This document shows, piece by piece, positions 51,263 through 64,000 of a DNA stretch of 64,000 nucleotides. The position numbers and the translations under genes are program-made. The DNA is from Malurus cyaneus samueli (Eukaryota > Chordata > Aves > Passeriformes > Maluridae). A model generated the notes under the pieces. That model had not been told where the DNA came from and did not search any database. It worked only from the letters and a program-made list of their open reading frames with translations. Numbering within the stretch: the first letter of the stretch is position 1; every line of letters starts with the position of its first letter. The stretch covers positions 48,008,789-48,072,788 of the forward strand of contig CM019216.1 of NCBI GenBank assembly GCA_009741485.1, given 5' to 3'.

Positions 51263-51290
51263 TTGGTTGGTTGGTTCGTTGATTGGCTGG
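51263..51290. repeat. Imperfect (TTGG)n tract
   Basis: TTGGTTGGTTGGTTCGTTGATTGG, tetranucleotide units with substitutions. Confidence 0.8.
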
Positions 51291-51350
51291 GGTTTTATTT
51301 GTTTTTTGAAGAACTGCAACAGCTCTTCTCAGTCTTCAAGGAAAGACACA

Positions 51351-51430
51351 CTGAATCACAAAATTATTTAGGCTGGAAGGTCATCTTGTGTTACTCTCTT
51401 CACAATGAGGGCAAATTAAATGACATTGTT
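51351..51430 (-). mobile_element. Short CR1 3' end fragment
   Basis: GAATCACAAAATTATTTAGGCTGGAAGGTCATCTTG corresponds to the minus-strand CR1 3' start (GAATCACAGAATCATTTAGGTTGGAAAAGACC...). A deletion removes the middle, and recognisable sequence fades after about 80 bp. Confidence 0.65.
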
Positions 51431-53523
51431 AAGGTGCTTTTTTGGTGAAATTCTGGGTATTACCAAGGATGGAGTTTTTACCTCATTTCTGGGTACCCAT
51501 TCTAGTCTTTGGCAATTCTTATGGTTTAAAAAATATGAAAAAATAATTAGAATTTTCTGTGTTCCTTTGTGCAGAGCTGCTCCCCTGCCAGTCAGGGTTC
51601 AGCCACAGAGACAGCTCCATTCTTACTGAAAATGGAGCAAACTATCGATGGTCCTGTTCTGAAACCAGAGCCTGAGACCCCTCACTTTCATCCAGTCTTG
51701 GGACCACTCCATATGAATTTTAACCGAGAGCCAATCTTCCCTTTTCCACAGCCATGAGAGATGGAGCAAAGCATCCAAATATAATTTCAGCAACAGTGCA
51801 GCTGACAGCTGACATGAACTGTCAGTGAACTGTCATTAAAACATAGTTGATCTAGGAATTAAATTTTAAGGATGCCTGCCAGGTACAACATCCTACTCTT
51901 CAATTAACAGGGTATGTTGTGTTGTCTTTTATAAAAATATCTCTTATATATTTTAACACATGGAGTAAAAAGCAGTTTGGATGGATTTTAATTAGTCTGC
52001 ATTATTTCTCTTTACATAAATTTTAATTTATCTCTTAAAAATAGAATAAAGTTTCTGCAACACCACCCTGGAAAATACATGACCAAACAGCATTTATGTC
52101 ATCATTGAATAACATAGTTATCTGTTAACCACTATATCTTCGACAAAATAGCAGATGAAAATATTTGCATCTAAGAGAAAAGAGTATTAAATCATGGGAA
52201 ACGAAAGCTGACGTAAAGAGTTTTAGAAAGAAAGAGTCTGATATCTGGAAAATTACTTTTTACCACCTAATAGCACCGTCGGTTCAAAATTGTCATGCCA
52301 AACACTGAATTTGCGTATTTTTCCACATCTCATGTATATTATGCAGGCTGATATATATATTGAACAAATTGGTGCTAAGGATAAGATTAGAAAAATAATG
52401 GATCTTTTTGTTGAGGTGATTGTGCCATCTTAATTTAGGTGTTCTTGCATGACATGTAAGAACACATATATTCTTATACATGCAGATAGTCCCCTTATGC
52501 TTTAGCAGCATTACATGCCACACAGGAAACATGTAAAAGAGAGAAAGGATATTCATCTGTGGGTCAGTACCTAACTGGTTTAAATTGCTGCAGTTTTCTT
52601 TATGGTACATGCAGTTCCTTTGCATATTTTCCTTCATACTAGCAAAAAAATAATCTAACATGGTATCATAAGATTATTCCTCAGGGGGTGCTTTTGAAAA
52701 TGTAATAAACCCCATACATCTATCCAAAGTTATGCAGACTCATTTTAAATGGCTTTGAATTGTCCTTGGGAGGCTGTGGTTTCCTACGGTGGTGGAATTG
52801 TCACATCGTAGCGGTAAGTCACGAGAGGAAAGGACAACCTCTTGAAAAGTTTGCTAACATAAGGTTGTTGGAGATTGTAGTTTGTTTATTAATGTAAGTG
52901 ATCAAGTTTCTTTTTATCTGTTTCTGTGAGACCTGTAAGGTCAGAATAGAAGTTTATGAATATCTTATTTTTTCATTTCTGATTCAAGGATTTGAGCCCA
53001 TATCCCCTCCACCCCTTGCATATATGGGTGTGCTAACATTTTCCTGGTTGTAAATGCAGCCTAAGTTCCTCAAGTTTGGAAAACAATAACATTTTCCTAC
53101 AAAAATGTTGAAACATATTTTCCACGGTGTAGTTAATTTTCTTGTTCTTTTCATTTTGAAAGCAAAAACTAGCTAAAAATTTATTTCTTCCATAGTAGCC
53201 TCATTGCTCAAAATTTTTTCTGAGGCACAGATTGAGAAAAAAAAAGAAAAGAAAAAAGAATTATCAGCTCTAGAACAGGATAAACTGTGTACTTTGTTTC
53301 TGAAAAACAGTTAAAATAATTTTCAAACACAGGAAGCAATGTACAAAACATCCATAATTCATAGTCTTTGTTTAAGATAAGTTGGATCTTTTTATTTCTG
53401 TACTTAGAAGACAGTACTGGATAATCAAATTAGTTTTAATAAAACTAATCTGTGGACCATGTTGGGTGACATGATATCACACCACAAAAAAAAAAAAGAG
53501 AGCAATTTCCCCTACTGCTAAAT
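51431..53523. other. Intronic stretch with no recognised element
   Basis: AT-rich non-coding DNA with an A-rich patch at 53234-53261. No exon or transposon was recognised. Confidence 0.45.
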
Positions 53524-53678
53524 TAATTAGTTCACATAAAGTGAAAAGAGGTTGATTTATCAAATCTGATATAGCCTTAGGTGTTCTAATAATAAGCATC
53601 ANTAATTAGTTCACATAAAGTGAAAAGAGGTTGATTTATCAAATCTGATATAGCCTTAGGTGTTCTAATAATAAGCAT
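53524..53678. repeat. Perfect 76-bp duplication around a single N
   Basis: 53524-53599 and 53603-53678 are identical over 76 bases, separated by CA and the only N in the window (53602). A perfect direct repeat on both sides of an N is the mark of two contig ends that overlap but were not merged, so this is more likely a false duplication in the assembly than a real tandem repeat. Confidence 0.9.
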
Positions 53679-56600
53679 TATCACCTGCAAGGACATGAAT
53701 AAACACTTTATAAACTAAAGTTTATCAGAGTCATATAATGTGTTCTTGTGACAGATGTCTTTTTCATTTAAAAAATTAAACAGGACCTTTCAGACAGGAA
53801 CTGCAGGTTGTTTTTAGAGTCTGTAGGGTATACTCTAGTACAGCTCAGGCAAAAGTAACTCCTGCCACCCATGAGCATTGAAAACTGTGACAGGTTTTCC
53901 TGTGTCACCTGATGGATTGCAGCTGTGCAATCCCTTAAAATTGGTAAAAGTCATATCAAGGAGTAAAATGCATTAAAGTAAAGGTCAGAAACCTTAGATG
54001 TTCAGCAGTGTTGCAGCCGTGACTGCCATGCAGGCCTTGTGCACATCATGCTGGGCATGTGTCAGTGTTTCTTCAGAGATCTGACTTTGCTTTTCCCAGC
54101 CCAAATTTGTAACGTATGTGAATGTTGTACAGCTTCAGATCTGAATCTAACACTGTGGATGATGACATCTATCAGCCTGGTGAGTGGTGGAATAAATTCT
54201 CATGAAAGAACCTGAAATAGCTGATGCAGTACAGTTATTGCATTCCATTTCCCCAACAGGGCACAAGGGCTGTGTGCAGAGAGCCCACACTTCTCTTTCT
54301 GTGCTTCCTGATATCAGTCTGTGCTGGTGTGCTGCTCAACATCTTATCTAGGTTTCAAAACAAGCTTTTCAGAGTCCTTCAGGGATATTTGTCACTGTTT
54401 CAACTGGGTCCTTTCTACTGACTTCAGAAGCATTCAAGCCATTTAAATCTGGATGTTTTATTTCTCACAGAGAATGTGAGTGGGTTGTAAGAACTAGCTA
54501 TGCTTTTTAAATTGATGCTTTAGCTCATTGCAACCTCCCCACAGAAGTAAATCCTTTTGAAAATATTCACCTTGGGATAGAGGTGAATCAAACTGAGGAA
54601 AATAACTCCACACTCTTTTTAGTAATTTTCTGACTTATCTAGGCTTCATTTTAATTATTCTGAGATCTTAATGTTTATAAAATCACCATTAATGAGAAAT
54701 GCTAACCGAATAGGGTGCAAAGGACACAACATGTATTTCTCCTTAGCCTGATATTTCATTAAGCCCTCCTGTGTTACAATGATCCCAGGTTTCCTAACAT
54801 TGCTTTTGGGATAGCAATGGCATTTTTTGTGGTCTTAGAAGTCTGTTCAAAATCTTCTTATTGTTTCCTGCACATGCTGCAGGCATAAAGGAACTATTTT
54901 TATTCTAAAAGTTAATTAAAAAATCACAGAAAACCGAAAACATAAAATAACCTCTGTACACATGGATTTTGAGTTACAGTACCTAACACTAAGTAATAAT
55001 CAACACCAGGGGACACTGAACAAATAACTTCAGCTGGAATGTCTTTCTGCATATATTCTATAAACTTTCTGTTGGTAAAGTTCTACATCTCACACTTCCA
55101 CATCCTTCCTTGCTATATGTTGTACCATACTAAAACTTTTCCTTGGACAGAGATAATCAACCAAAGTAATTTTGAGGTGGTTTGGTGTCTTGGTAAATGA
55201 TTTATTCTAGAAATGGAAACAACTTTAAGGATATTAATTTCATGTTGCAATTTTAATCAAGGCCCAGACCTTTCTGTTTGCAGCCTTCAGAATGGTGATC
55301 CCAGGTCAGTGGAAGCCCTGCATAGACTTTTGGATATAATCCAAGTATAAGACATACTTGTGATGTCTAGAGAATTTTGCTCTTTATATATTTCTTGTAT
55401 ACTCATAGCTTTGTGGACTGTCAATACATAGTTATATAGCTTCTAGTACTTTTCCTGCTATTTCTCTCACATTTTAGAACAATAAGTTAACGCATCCCTG
55501 AAATTGTTTAGTCTTACTCTCAAGAAGACAAATTCTAACACAGACACTCTGTTTTGCACTAGAACTTAGAAGAAGCCCCTGGAACAACTCCAAGGGGCAG
55601 AACCAAGAATGAGTTGCTGGGGCAACTGGTCTCTTCTTGAATATACCTGCTAGGTATACTAATTAATTTACATTATAAAATTCATAGTAAATCAATCCTA
55701 CACATGCAGAGAGCCATATTTGTGCACCTGAAAGCTTTCATTAAAGATCTGATTTTTATATTATCATTCTTAATATTGTTTGGAAAGCTTTTTTGTCTTT
55801 GATTCTAGGCAACACGTTTGCTTAGAAGGGTTTAATTTAGAATTAAGAGGTTGTGTATACTTGTGTCTGAAAATTCTAAGCATTATTGATCTGTGCATCT
55901 GCAGAAATGCTTCCTTTACTGTTTAAAAATAAAGGGGAAAAAAAAGCCCAGTCCCAAGAGAGCAATGAACTAAACATCTTTAAAAGCATTATGCCTTACT
56001 CATAAAAAGCTGGTACTAATATATTGTGAAAGCAGTATAATCTTGCATTTTCAGCTCAGTATTAATAACCAGGGTTTGGAAAAATATCAGAATATTTCAC
56101 ATCAGAAAGAGATCCAGAACCATAGAGAGTTTAGTTCAATCATAAAATTCTTTGTTAATTTTTTTCCCATGGTACCCAGTTTTGGTGTGGGAATAGAGAC
56201 CATGTGCCACAACTTTGATTTCAGCTCTGGATCAATTCCCTAAATCAGGCCACCAATTTCCACCCCACAGCAGAATTTTTAAGATATCTATGAGATCATA
56301 ATTTTCTGGTTATGCAAGTAAATATTTAAATTGTGATTTTGTATCTTCCAATTTAATCCAAAAATTAAAACCGATTTGGTTTCTTGCTGTGAAAAATAAG
56401 CTGGTTTTTTGTAGGTTTTAATGAGCTCTGGTAATCCTAGGGACAGAACAATGTAGATCACCTGGAAATCTGTCCACTGTACACCCACATTGACAGGGCT
56501 TGGAGATAAGCTTTCTTTTTCAGAGAAAGGTAATTTGTCAAAACAAGGTATTATATTTAACTCAATTTCCTTAAACAAATTTTCTCAATTCCAGAATGAA

Positions 56601-57884
56601 ATCCTTGATTACTGTACAGTGAGAAATAAATAAGATTCCACAGAATTAGCTACTGCTGTGGGATGTGAGTGCCTCTAGTCAGCTTTCCATTTCAGTATGT
56701 TTTATCACTGCACAAGCTTACATCCTCCAGAAAGCAATTTTCCAAGAAATTACAAAAATTTTAGCTCTCAGGATCTTCACTAAATATGTACAATAGCTAA
56801 ATGATGGTTTCTATTTAACTGTATCTTCTCAGTCCCTGTGATAAATGACACTGTGCTACTGGGAAGGCCTAAATTCTCATGTTCTGCACTAGAAAAAATT
56901 CAATGGGTCTTAGTCTAAGAATGTTCAGTTTAAATATGAAAAAGCATTCATGGAAGAATTATATTCATGGAATAGTAATAATCATGTAAACCTTGCAATA
57001 CAGACTGAAAGGTTCTACTTTCTTTTTATGATATTTCAATTGAAGAACTAAATATATAGATTTTTTTTTTAAGAAAGACATTAATACAAAATGTTGATGC
57101 CACTGAACTAATAAAATTATTATTATTATGGAGCTTAGCAGGTTTTTTTTTAAGGAATGAAATCAAAGCAGATTAAAATTTGTAGCTTTGTCAATGTACA
57201 TAGTTAATTACTAGAAAAACATGAAGATCTAAATGATTGTAACAGTAAATGTAGCTTTAATCATTTCAGAAGAAAATTGACAAGTATCATATAAGAGAAT
57301 AGTAATTGACAATGTCAATCTCTGTATAGCAGTGCCCATTCTTTTTGAGGATTATTTATAGTGTTTTATTAATATAGCATTCTAGTTTCATTTTAGGGAA
57401 GAAAATCAGGACATCTGAGTCATCTCTTGCATGCTGGTAACTTTATAACTAATTCATTGAATCCTTAAGAAATATGCTGGAAATCACTTAAAATAAATTT
57501 GTAACTTTTGTAACAGAATACTGAGTAAAGCTATCAGTGGGACACTTTTTGCCAGTTTTCATTGATAAACTTCAGAAATATATCAGTTAGATAGATTCAA
57601 ACAGGTTAAATCATATCTGATTAATGGCACATATGTAAATCATACTCTGTATACAATTATCAATTATACTTGTACAAAATTCTTATACAAGAGGAAATTA
57701 AAGAAAAGAATTCCAGGTTACTGAAAAATATTTCAAATGAAAGGGAAAGCATTACACACATACAAAAACTGGGGTAGCAAAAAACCCAATTGAGATTCAG
57801 CAAAATAGAAAAAATATTTTCTTTAAATATCTGTTTTCCCCACACAATTATACAACAATTATTTTCTGTATATGAACTTTTAAC

Positions 57885-57941
57885 TGAAAAAGAAAACAAA
57901 AAACAAACAAAAAAAAAATTGAAAAAAAGAAAAAAAAACAC
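57885..57941. repeat. A-rich low-complexity tract
   Basis: Runs of A broken by single G, C or TT. The phenylalanine-rich minus-strand frame over it is an artefact. Confidence 0.85.
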
Positions 57942-58377
57942 AATTGTCTAGCTCTATTTTGGCTCTTCAGCAAGGAGGGATTTTTTCTTAGGACAGGAGA
58001 ATGTCTGCTTGCATGAGAAAATGGTACTGCCTGGTGGGAATGAGTTTTAGTGGGAAATTTAGATAACAGAAGAAAAAAAATGCCTGTAGAGGCCTCTGTG
58101 CATCCGAGGTATCCAGAACTACAAATGCTTTCAGACCCTGATCTTTTATCACTGTTGTTCACTCTCCAAGCAGCTTATTTTTGCTAGTTTGAGTTTGGTA
58201 AATGAAACAAGTGGTTACATGGTTGTATTTGGGAAAAGTTGTATAGAAGCTTGGCAGGTTTGCAGAGATTTCAGGAATTCCTAATTAGAAAAACAGAAAA
58301 AAACTTATATCCCATGACACTGCAAGCCTCAACCCTCACTGAGGTCAGTACAATTTAACTTCCCTGAATCTGTGAGA

Positions 58378-58398
58378 TCTCCTGGACTTTCCAGGAGA
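58378..58398. repeat. Short perfect inverted repeat
   Basis: TCTCCTGGA and TCCAGGAGA form 9-bp arms around CTT. Small enough to be chance. Confidence 0.55.
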
Positions 58399-61300
58399 AT
58401 CATCCTGAGTGATTCCTGCCTCTTTTTTCTCATGGCACTGTTTGGAATAAGCTTCTCTAGGATGCAACCAACAAAAATCATTGAAACAGTAATATATTGT
58501 GATTACTGCAAAGAGATAGGGCATTTACTAATGTGCACTGGTGCTAAGGCAGAACCCTTTGGTTCACAAAGGGCTGTCTTCTTTGTAAGCACTGCTGTCC
58601 TCCTGCTGTGTCTTATTACAAAGAATCATGTATTCTTTTTCTGGCAGCTTTTATAAAGCTTTCTGTTGCCATGTTCTGTCATCAGCTGTTCTCAGCCACA
58701 AAATGCTATGTACTATGCAGTTAACCCCAGAAAAATTGTTATCTACTGTATTAAACATAGGCACAAAACCATCAGAGCTCAAAATTTTTTTTACCAATAA
58801 GCTGAAATAAAATTGCAGACATAATTTGAAGATGTCTCATATGCTAATCTAAGAGATCTGAGTCTCTGAGACTTCCAAAGTTCAAGATTTGTCTAATCTA
58901 GCAGTACTTTTCCTGACCACTAAAAATACCAACACATCTTTGGAATGTGAGCAAAGATGTTGTGTGAAATATTTTCCTTTGTTTTTCTTTTCTCCTTGAT
59001 GAATATCAAAATCTACTTTAATGCACTAATTTTTACTAACAAGCTTTACAAATACCAGCAGAATTTACAAAAGCAGCACAGTGATCGGCAGTAAAGCCCT
59101 TACAGATGTATTTCTGCATCCACGAAGGAAGCATCTGCTTGTTGAATTTAGGATAATGAAATCTTCCTTGACATACAGACTATGAACAACAACATATTGG
59201 CTTGCCCAACTTGAATCAACAATTCTTGTTAGTTTTCATAGCTTCAAGGCTTATCAGACTATTTCTCTGCATTTCCCTGAACAAAGTTTGAGCCACAGAT
59301 GTTGGAAAGAAAACAGACGGCAAATACACCGGAGAGTATAATAAATCCCCAGATTCCACTGTAGACTTTGTCTATGTCCACTAAAACTGTATTCAAACAG
59401 TGAACAAAGTAAATATCAAGCAGAGTTTGTCCAAAAATAGCTCTAAAGGCTGTCAGCAGAGGAGGTGTTAATGATAGATTCATCATCCCCTTCTTGGCTT
59501 CTACAGGTCTACAAGAGAATTCAACTCTTTAAGAGTTTTCTCACTAAGGGAAACTTTTTCCTAAGCTGGGTGACCTTCAATACTGAGCAACAGCAACTGC
59601 TCTGAGAATATCCTTGCACATGAGGGGCCGTGGCTTGAAGGGTATACACAAGTTCAAAGCACAGAACAATTTATACCTGAGATTTACCTGTAGAGCAGCT
59701 TTGTGTCTAATGGGCTCCTTCCATGCTTATTCTGATCCCAGATATTTTGGGGATAGAAATTTACAAGGTCTGCCTCACATGCTGGATTCTCAAGATTTTA
59801 TCTCATTGTCATTCTTAATCCATCCAAGCTGGACCTGAGCGATGAACGGTGTCTAATCTTACCAGAACCAGATTTCACATCTGCTTATTGTTTTGCTTTC
59901 TGGAGTTGACTTTTTTTTTCTTTTTTAACTGGTTCAGTATGTGATAACTGCTTCTAAAAGCCTTCTCAAACATACACACATGATTTTTTTAAATCATCTG
60001 GGGATAAATTCAGGGATGGAAGAAAGCTAGATTTTGTGAAGTTTTACTTACATATGTAGTTATAAATAATGCATAATTATATTTCCCGTGCAACTTGAAA
60101 ATTTATTTGTGCTTTTAACCAGTAAAGTTTTTGATTATTGCACTCTTTGTAAGCAAAAATAGCTGCCTCTAGAGAAATTATGTTCTACCCAGAGAGCCCA
60201 GTTTTGATTTTTATGTTTAGTTCCTCCTGAATCATTTTCACTTCATCTGGCAGATGCATAACAAATACTCAGTTCCTGCAAGCCAGTTTATCCCTTTCTT
60301 TTTCAAGGAATACATTTTTCATCCCTAGTCTGCACTTTGTAAAATATATTGAGTCCATCATGATTCTTCTCAAGGTATTGCAAATGCTAAATTAGAGATG
60401 ACAATGAGTCCTATTCATTTGTGCTTCATCTCTGATAAGAGACTTAAAGGTTTTGAATTTTCCGTGGTAACTAGAATGGCTGAAAGTTCTTTTGACCATA
60501 ACATGATGGATTCCAGTTTTAGTTGTTTAGGAATAAATCTATTACTTTACCAAAATTACTCCAAAGATTTCCATTCTTCAATTTCTTATGCCAAGTGAGA
60601 AGATCCAGCATTCTACTCAAGGGGTTGTAACAGCCCGGACTTCAGAAAGAAAAATAATCTTCTGGCTTGGGTGCAAAGTAAAAATGCCCATTTCCAAGGA
60701 GCGTGTCGGACACTTTCCAGTGTTTACAGCTTTGGTAGGGAAGGATCGAGAGAAAGGAGAGGGGGATGAAGACTTATAACCATACATAAATGTATATTTG
60801 GGCAAAATTTACATAGTTTATTGAAATGTTTGCTGTTGCTTTGATCACTATCAAATGCTTGAAGTTGGTTTCTTGATTTAATTCATATGAAGCATTTTAA
60901 ATTTCCTTATACAGTTCATTATTTGCTGGATTGGACTGTTGTGAGGATGGAGGGTAATTACTCATTGCAAGCATATTTAAGGTCCTTTTTGCCATCTGAT
61001 AGCTGTGTGTGTTTATGCAGGGGGGCAATTGATTTTTTTCTTTTTTAAATGTACAAAATTTCCATACTTTTGGTCAAGAACTACGACTTAGAGAAAAAAT
61101 ATTAGGCTATACTCCAGTGTCAAGGGTAATCACAGATCGATTGACATGTGACATTATCCATAACCTCTCTGTGTGGAGTTACCTTTTCATGAGTAAATGC
61201 AAAAAAGGAAAATAAGTGGGTCTGGAAAAATTACTACTTTCAAGGGAGGGAAATGTGGATACAACTTATCTGCTTCAGAATAGCATTCTATTCCTTTTGG

Positions 61301-61479
61301 CACGGTAAACCTAATTAAATAGTTACACTTTAAAATCTTTATGAGAATCTTAATTATTAATGACATCAACAGGCTGAAAAAAAATGTAGGTTAGGTGTGG
61401 AGAGAATTTGGCTCTGCAATGACATTACTTAAAAGCAATTTTTTTTGCATGACTGAGCACATGTGCACACAGACTAGAT

Positions 61480-61723
61480 AGTCACACTTTACAATGAGGC
61501 TACAGTTATAAATTATTTATAAAGTGTTGGTAAACACTGCAGGCTATTACAGAATCCACAGAGTCCATAGTTTTGTTATAGCTACATGTAACACCCTCAA
61601 ATAATGTGCAACCACGTATAATTTATGAAAGTAATATCCGTAGTATTGTTTATGATGTACATTAATAATTCATTAATCCTTTATGAACTATTTATAAATG
61701 CAATCCTAATGGAAAGCATGGCT
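61480..61723. mobile_element. Ancient non-autonomous DNA-transposon-like element with long inverted termini
   Basis: The left end (CACACTTTACAATGAGG, then TTATAAATTATTTATAAAG and GTTGGTAAA) resembles the reverse complement of the right end (CCATGCTTTCCATTAGG, then TTATAAATAGTTCATAAAG and ATTAATGAA). Roughly two thirds of positions match over about 55 bp on each side. The flanks GACTAGAT (61472-61479) and GACTAGTT (61724-61731) match at 7 of 8 bases, as expected for an 8-bp hAT-type target duplication. The 244-bp size, absence of an open frame and divergence fit an old MITE- or Eulor-like element. Family not identified. Confidence 0.5.
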
Positions 61724-62262
61724 GACTAGTTACTCCATCGCACTACTGTGTGGGAGTTAAAGGTTGCACGCCTCTGCCCTCCTTTTAAACTAGCCAAGCA
61801 GTCTTTAGACAAGGCAACACTCACTATTTCCTTCCAGGCTCCTAGAAAATTAGAAATCTGAGAGAGGCACTGTAATGAGATTTGCCTGTGAGTAAATGCA
61901 CAGGATCCTTTTCTTAAACTTCTCCAATATTTCAGTAGAGCTGCTGTAGGTCTCCTTCACTGGCTCCATGAGATAAAACTCCTTGCAGATGACATGTGTA
62001 TATTAAAGTCTATGAAATCTTGACTCTGGGGGTTCCTTTTATAGTTTGGGACATCAGACCAACAAAATATGGGCCATAAATCCTTATGGAATCCACTGAA
62101 AAATGGGCAATCAACAGGAATGAGTGCAATAGTCTAGGCTGCCATAATATCTAGGAAGAGATCCTGGCTTGCAGGGTTATTTTTCTGCTCCAAAGCATTT
62201 CTGCCTGACAAGGTACAGCTACTTCTGCTTGCAGCAGGCAAGCTCCACTAACTTTCATGTGA

Positions 62263-62595
<333 letters not shown>

Positions 62596-63220
62596 TAACT
62601 TCAATTCCACCACCTTTTCTGAATTTCTTGTCATTACTGGAATAGTGGATGATTGTGGCATTCATTCACAAACCCTTGCTTCATGTCTTAGTTTTGAAAT
62701 TCTGTTGTCATTCAGCCAGTTCAAGATACCTGCATGCAAAAATTCCAACACACAAATTTATTATTGCTCTAAGAACTACTGGCATGACACATTCTCTTTT
62801 TGTGATACTCTAATATATAAGTGGTGACACAATAACAAGTTACAGCTATTGTTGTAAAAGACAAATTAAACATGAAATTGAATACAAAAGAAAAAACAGC
62901 AGTAAAAATAGATTCACTGATCAGTTCAAAAAGACTCAAATCTCATCAATTTGTCTTTAACCATATTAATCAATAGACACTAGAGAACAATGAGAGAAGT
63001 TTTCTCTCCCCCCTAAAATAGTAACATGAAAATCAAAAACAGAGGTCTTAAATCTTTTTTAGGCATATAAGAATCCACTGTTGCACTGCAGAAAATTTAT
63101 AAGGGATAAAAACTCTTTGGAGGAAACAATATATAATGGAGCTCACAGCAACACAATAAGTGAGCAGCTTTTCCACCTACCTATTCCACTTCATTTTTTA
63201 TCACTCAAGCTTAACTCATG

Positions 63221-63740
63221 GAATTATAGCTTCATAGAACAATTTTGGTCGGAAAAGACTTCTAAGATGAAGTCCAACCCTTAATCTGGCATTTCTGCAT
63301 CCAGCACTAACCCCTGCTCCAAAGGGCCACATCTACGCGTTTTTTAAATACCTCCAAGGAAGGTGGCTCCACCATTGTCCTGGGCATCCCATTCCAATGC
63401 TTGACTAAGTTTTTGGTGAAGAATTTTTTCCTAATATCCAACATAGAGTTTCCCTGGTGGAAGCTTGTTTTCCCTTGATACAGGCCAAGATGCGGTCAGC
63501 CTTCTTGGCCACGTGGGCGCAGCTGGCTCGTGTTCAGCTGCCCTTGACCAGCATCCCCAAGTCCTTTTCCAACAAGCAGCATTCCAGCCACTCTGCCCCA
63601 GTCTGTGGCACTGCCTTCAATTGTGGCCCAAGGGCAGGACCTGGCCTTGTTGAACCTCCTACAACTGGCCTTGGCCCATCAATCCAGCCTGCCCAGATCT
63701 CTCTGCAGAACCCTCCTACCCTCAAGCCTTCACAAAGAGA
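63221..63740 (-). mobile_element. CR1 LINE relic, 3' end plus C-terminal ORF2 part
   Basis: The + strand starts TTCATAGAACAATTTTGGTCGGAAAAGAC, then GAAGTCCAACCCTTAA, GGGCCACATCTACGCGTTTTTTAAATACCTCCAAGGA, GGGCATCCCATTCCAATGC and TTTTTTCCTAATATCCAACA, all standard phrases of CR1 read on the minus strand. From about 63483 it jumps into ORF2: minus-strand translation around 63540-63600 reads EKDLGMLVKG (family: EKDLGVLVD). Part of the 3' UTR and ORF2 end between these blocks is deleted at about 63475. It is 5'-truncated and inactive. Confidence 0.9.
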
Positions 63741-64000
63741 TAACCACACTATTTTTTCTGCCTTTTTAAAATTTAATGAATGATGAATAATGAACCCAAG
63801 GAATATGCAGTTCAAGTTCTTCCTGGTGCAACAAAGTTTTTTTCTGTGTCTGTGTTGAAATAGAGCTGTGTTTCTAGATAAATTTACCCTTTTCAAGTCG
63901 AAGTAATGGTTCAAAATAACAAGCCTTTAGTAATCTGCTAGCTGTAGCTAACTACATCTGTGTTGTATTTCCATTCATGTTACTCTAAATGTGATTATCA

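Larger units (their letters stand above)
49411..51350. other. Intronic stretch, one A26 run
   Basis: AT-rich, no exon recognised. The A26 run is at 49642-49667 and a short TTGG-type repeat is at 51263-51290. Confidence 0.5.
53679..61479. other. Intronic stretch, simple repeats only
   Basis: AT-rich, with an A-rich tract at 57885-57941 and a small inverted repeat at 58378-58398. No exon or transposon recognised. Confidence 0.45.

Noticed and set aside
51561..51757. Acceptor-like CTTTGTGCAG followed by an open frame rich in Pro and Glu, with a stop after about 60 codons
   Set aside because: It has no ATG at the start, no recognised protein family and no donor site, and it is short enough to be chance. 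It could be a lineage-specific terminal exon only if RNA reads support it.
63457..63914. Several overlapping open frames on both strands of 100 codons or more
   Set aside because: They are part of the CR1 relic. Only the minus-strand frame reflects a real, though dead, ORF2 fragment.

Overview
This window looks like AT-rich intronic DNA from a bird, probably a passerine. Three things point there: several truncated CR1 retrotransposons, some with the avian-type ATTCTATGAT 3' tail; a tRNA-Ile-derived SINE with a CR1-type tail that resembles TguSINE1 of zebra finch; and a class II endogenous-retrovirus solo LTR. There is no bacterial or viral gene layout. The open frames longer than 60 codons are chance frames, repeat frames or LINE relics, except the one that carries the exon below.

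The only host coding sequence I can support is one 201-bp exon at 62380-62580 on the + strand. It has a clean acceptor and donor. Its 67 codons match the middle of NKAIN2, a small neuronal membrane protein that interacts with the Na+/K+-ATPase beta subunit. About 62 kb upstream is therefore one very long NKAIN2 intron (or part of it), and about 1.4 kb downstream is the start of the next intron. NKAIN2 is known for very large introns.

Layout: CR1 relic with reverse-transcriptase-like sequence (2512-3183, +); CR1 3' end (8461-8706, -); CR1 relic with the C-terminal end of ORF2 (11565-12215, -); a CpG-containing cluster of regulatory-looking motifs (22716-22758); solo LTR with a perfect 6-bp target duplication (23275-23711, -); CR1 3' end running into a long (TTCTA)n microsatellite (26460-26853, +); a cluster of CTGTCA/TGACAG hexamers that looks enhancer-like (31816-32209); tRNA-Ile SINE (45490-45630, +); older CR1 remnants (48474-49410 and 51351-51430, -); a perfect 76-bp duplication on either side of a single N, probably an assembly artefact (53524-53678); an old terminal-inverted-repeat element about 0.65 kb upstream of the exon (61480-61723); the NKAIN2 exon; and another CR1 relic (63221-63740, -).

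I found no new multi-gene system. The most interesting items are the inverted-repeat element near the exon, the hexamer cluster, the CRE-centred motif cluster, the nested 13-bp inverted repeat at 47435-47522, and the probable assembly error at the N. All assignments were made by reading and from memory of family consensus sequences. No alignment or database search was run.
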